From Thermodesulfobacteriaceae bacterium (lineage in GTDB: Bacteria > Desulfobacterota > Dissulfuribacteria > Dissulfuribacterales > UBA3076): a DNA stretch of 5,423 nucleotides. Numbering within the stretch: position 1 is the first letter of the stretch; every line of letters begins with the position of its first letter. The stretch spans positions 1 through 5,423 of the forward strand of contig DTYO01000190.1 in the NCBI GenBank assembly GCA_012961845.1, read 5' to 3'. Both the position numbers and the translations under genes were made by a program. Below the pieces are notes generated by a model, which was given only the letters and a program-made list of their open reading frames with translations, was not told where the DNA came from and made no database searches. Positions 4,966-5,423 of this stretch are shown here, one piece after another.

Positions 4966-5423
4966 ATGCTACGAGGACTCTGGTCCGGCGCATCCGGGAT
5001 GAACAGTATGCAGCTCAACTTGGATGTAATAGCCAACAACCTCGCAAATGTAAAGACCACCGGCTTTAAACGAAGCAGGGCAGATTTTGAGGATCTGTAT
5101 TACCAGACTCTCCGCAAATCAGGCACTGAAAATGCCGACGGATCCCAAGTGCCTACCGGCATGCAGATCGGTATGGGATCAAGGCCCACTTCGGTCCAGA
5201 AGATCTTTACCCAAGGAGATTATGTCAGCACAGGCAATGATCTCGACTGGGCCATTGAAGGCCGGGGTTTTTTCAAGATTCTCAGCAACGGAGAAGAATA
5301 TTACACCAGAGCGGGGAGTTTCAAACTGGACAGGGATGGATTCATAGTCACCTCAAACGGTGACAGGCTCCAGCCGGAGTTTGCCGTTCCTTCCGAGACT
5401 TCAAATATATCTCTGGACGCATA
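4966..5423 (+). CDS. flgG: Flagellar basal-body rod protein FlgG (distal rod), cut by the window edge
   Basis: The first 152 codons of a protein that is usually about 260 residues are present; the rest lies beyond the right edge. FlgG forms the distal rod that passes through the P and L rings and joins the hook. The start MLRGLWSGASGMNSMQLNLDVIANNLANVKTTGFKRSRADFEDLYYQTLR matches FlgG closely (ANNLANV at 23-29, FKRSRADFEDL at 34-44). PTGMQIGMGSRPTSVQKIFTQGDYVSTGNDLDWAIEGRGFF (63-103) and YYTRAGSFKLDRDGFIVTSNGD (112-133) are the FlgG middle signatures that separate it from FlgF. The usual NVNTTGFK reads NVKTTGFK here. The ribosome site AAGGAG (4953-4958) lies seven bases before the ATG. It follows flgF by 65 bases without a visible terminator, so it should be co-transcribed from the sigma-54 promoter. 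Confidence 0.96.
   Translation, partial: MLRGLWSGASGMNSMQLNLDVIANNLANVKTTGFKRSRADFEDLYYQTLRKSGTENADGSQVPTGMQIGMGSRPTSVQKIFTQGDYVSTGNDLDWAIEGRGFFKILSNGEEYYTRAGSFKLDRDGFIVTSNGDRLQPEFAVPSETSNISLDA

Noticed and set aside
5087..5347. Plus-strand open frame of 86 codons inside flgG
   Set aside because: It is out of frame with the unmistakable FlgG product that starts at 4966 and continues to the window edge.

Overview
The window looks like chromosome from a Gram-negative, flagellated bacterium. The evidence is a Pal-type OmpA lipoprotein, a periplasmic OmpH/Skp chaperone, rod genes flgF and flgG, and a textbook sigma-54 (-24/-12) promoter in front of flgF. A FliK-like gene paired with a free-standing FlhB C-terminal-domain gene, followed by sigma-54-driven flgF-flgG, suggests Desulfobacterota (delta-proteobacterial sulfate reducers, perhaps Desulfovibrionales). 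That placement is inference from gene order and protein style, not a measured match. All convincing genes lie on the + strand.

Layout. Bases 1-137 are AT-rich with no convincing gene and end in a hairpin that reads as a minus-strand terminator. Bases about 147-566 hold a decayed remnant of an IS200/IS605-family TnpB (OrfB), recognisable from its RuvC/zinc-ribbon C-terminal pattern but without the zinc-binding cysteines. A consensus -10 box (TATAAT) sits at the end of this remnant, just upstream of the Pal-like lipoprotein gene (593-1171). A 155-base leader with a long-stem hairpin separates pal from ompH/skp (1327-1869), which ends in a clear intrinsic terminator (1991-2023).

The right half is flagellar. 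A FliK-like protein (2117-3472) overlaps by one base (TAATG) the 94-residue FlhB-like protein (3472-3756). About 390 bases without a supported gene follow, ending in an inverted repeat and a consensus-perfect sigma-54 promoter (4104-4119). This promoter should drive flgF (4148-4900) and flgG (4966 to the window edge).

How they fit together: Pal anchors the outer membrane to peptidoglycan and OmpH/Skp escorts outer-membrane proteins through the periplasm. The FliK/FlhB-like pair resembles flagellar export and length-control parts. FlgF and FlgG form the proximal and distal rod that crosses the periplasm and is exported by the flagellar secretion apparatus. I found no CRISPR array, tRNA or rRNA, and no clearly new multi-gene system. 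The best leads are the TnpB fossil with a promoter at its 3' end, the structured ompH leader, the free-standing FlhB cytoplasmic-domain protein lacking the NPTH autocleavage motif, and the architecture around the sigma-54 promoter.
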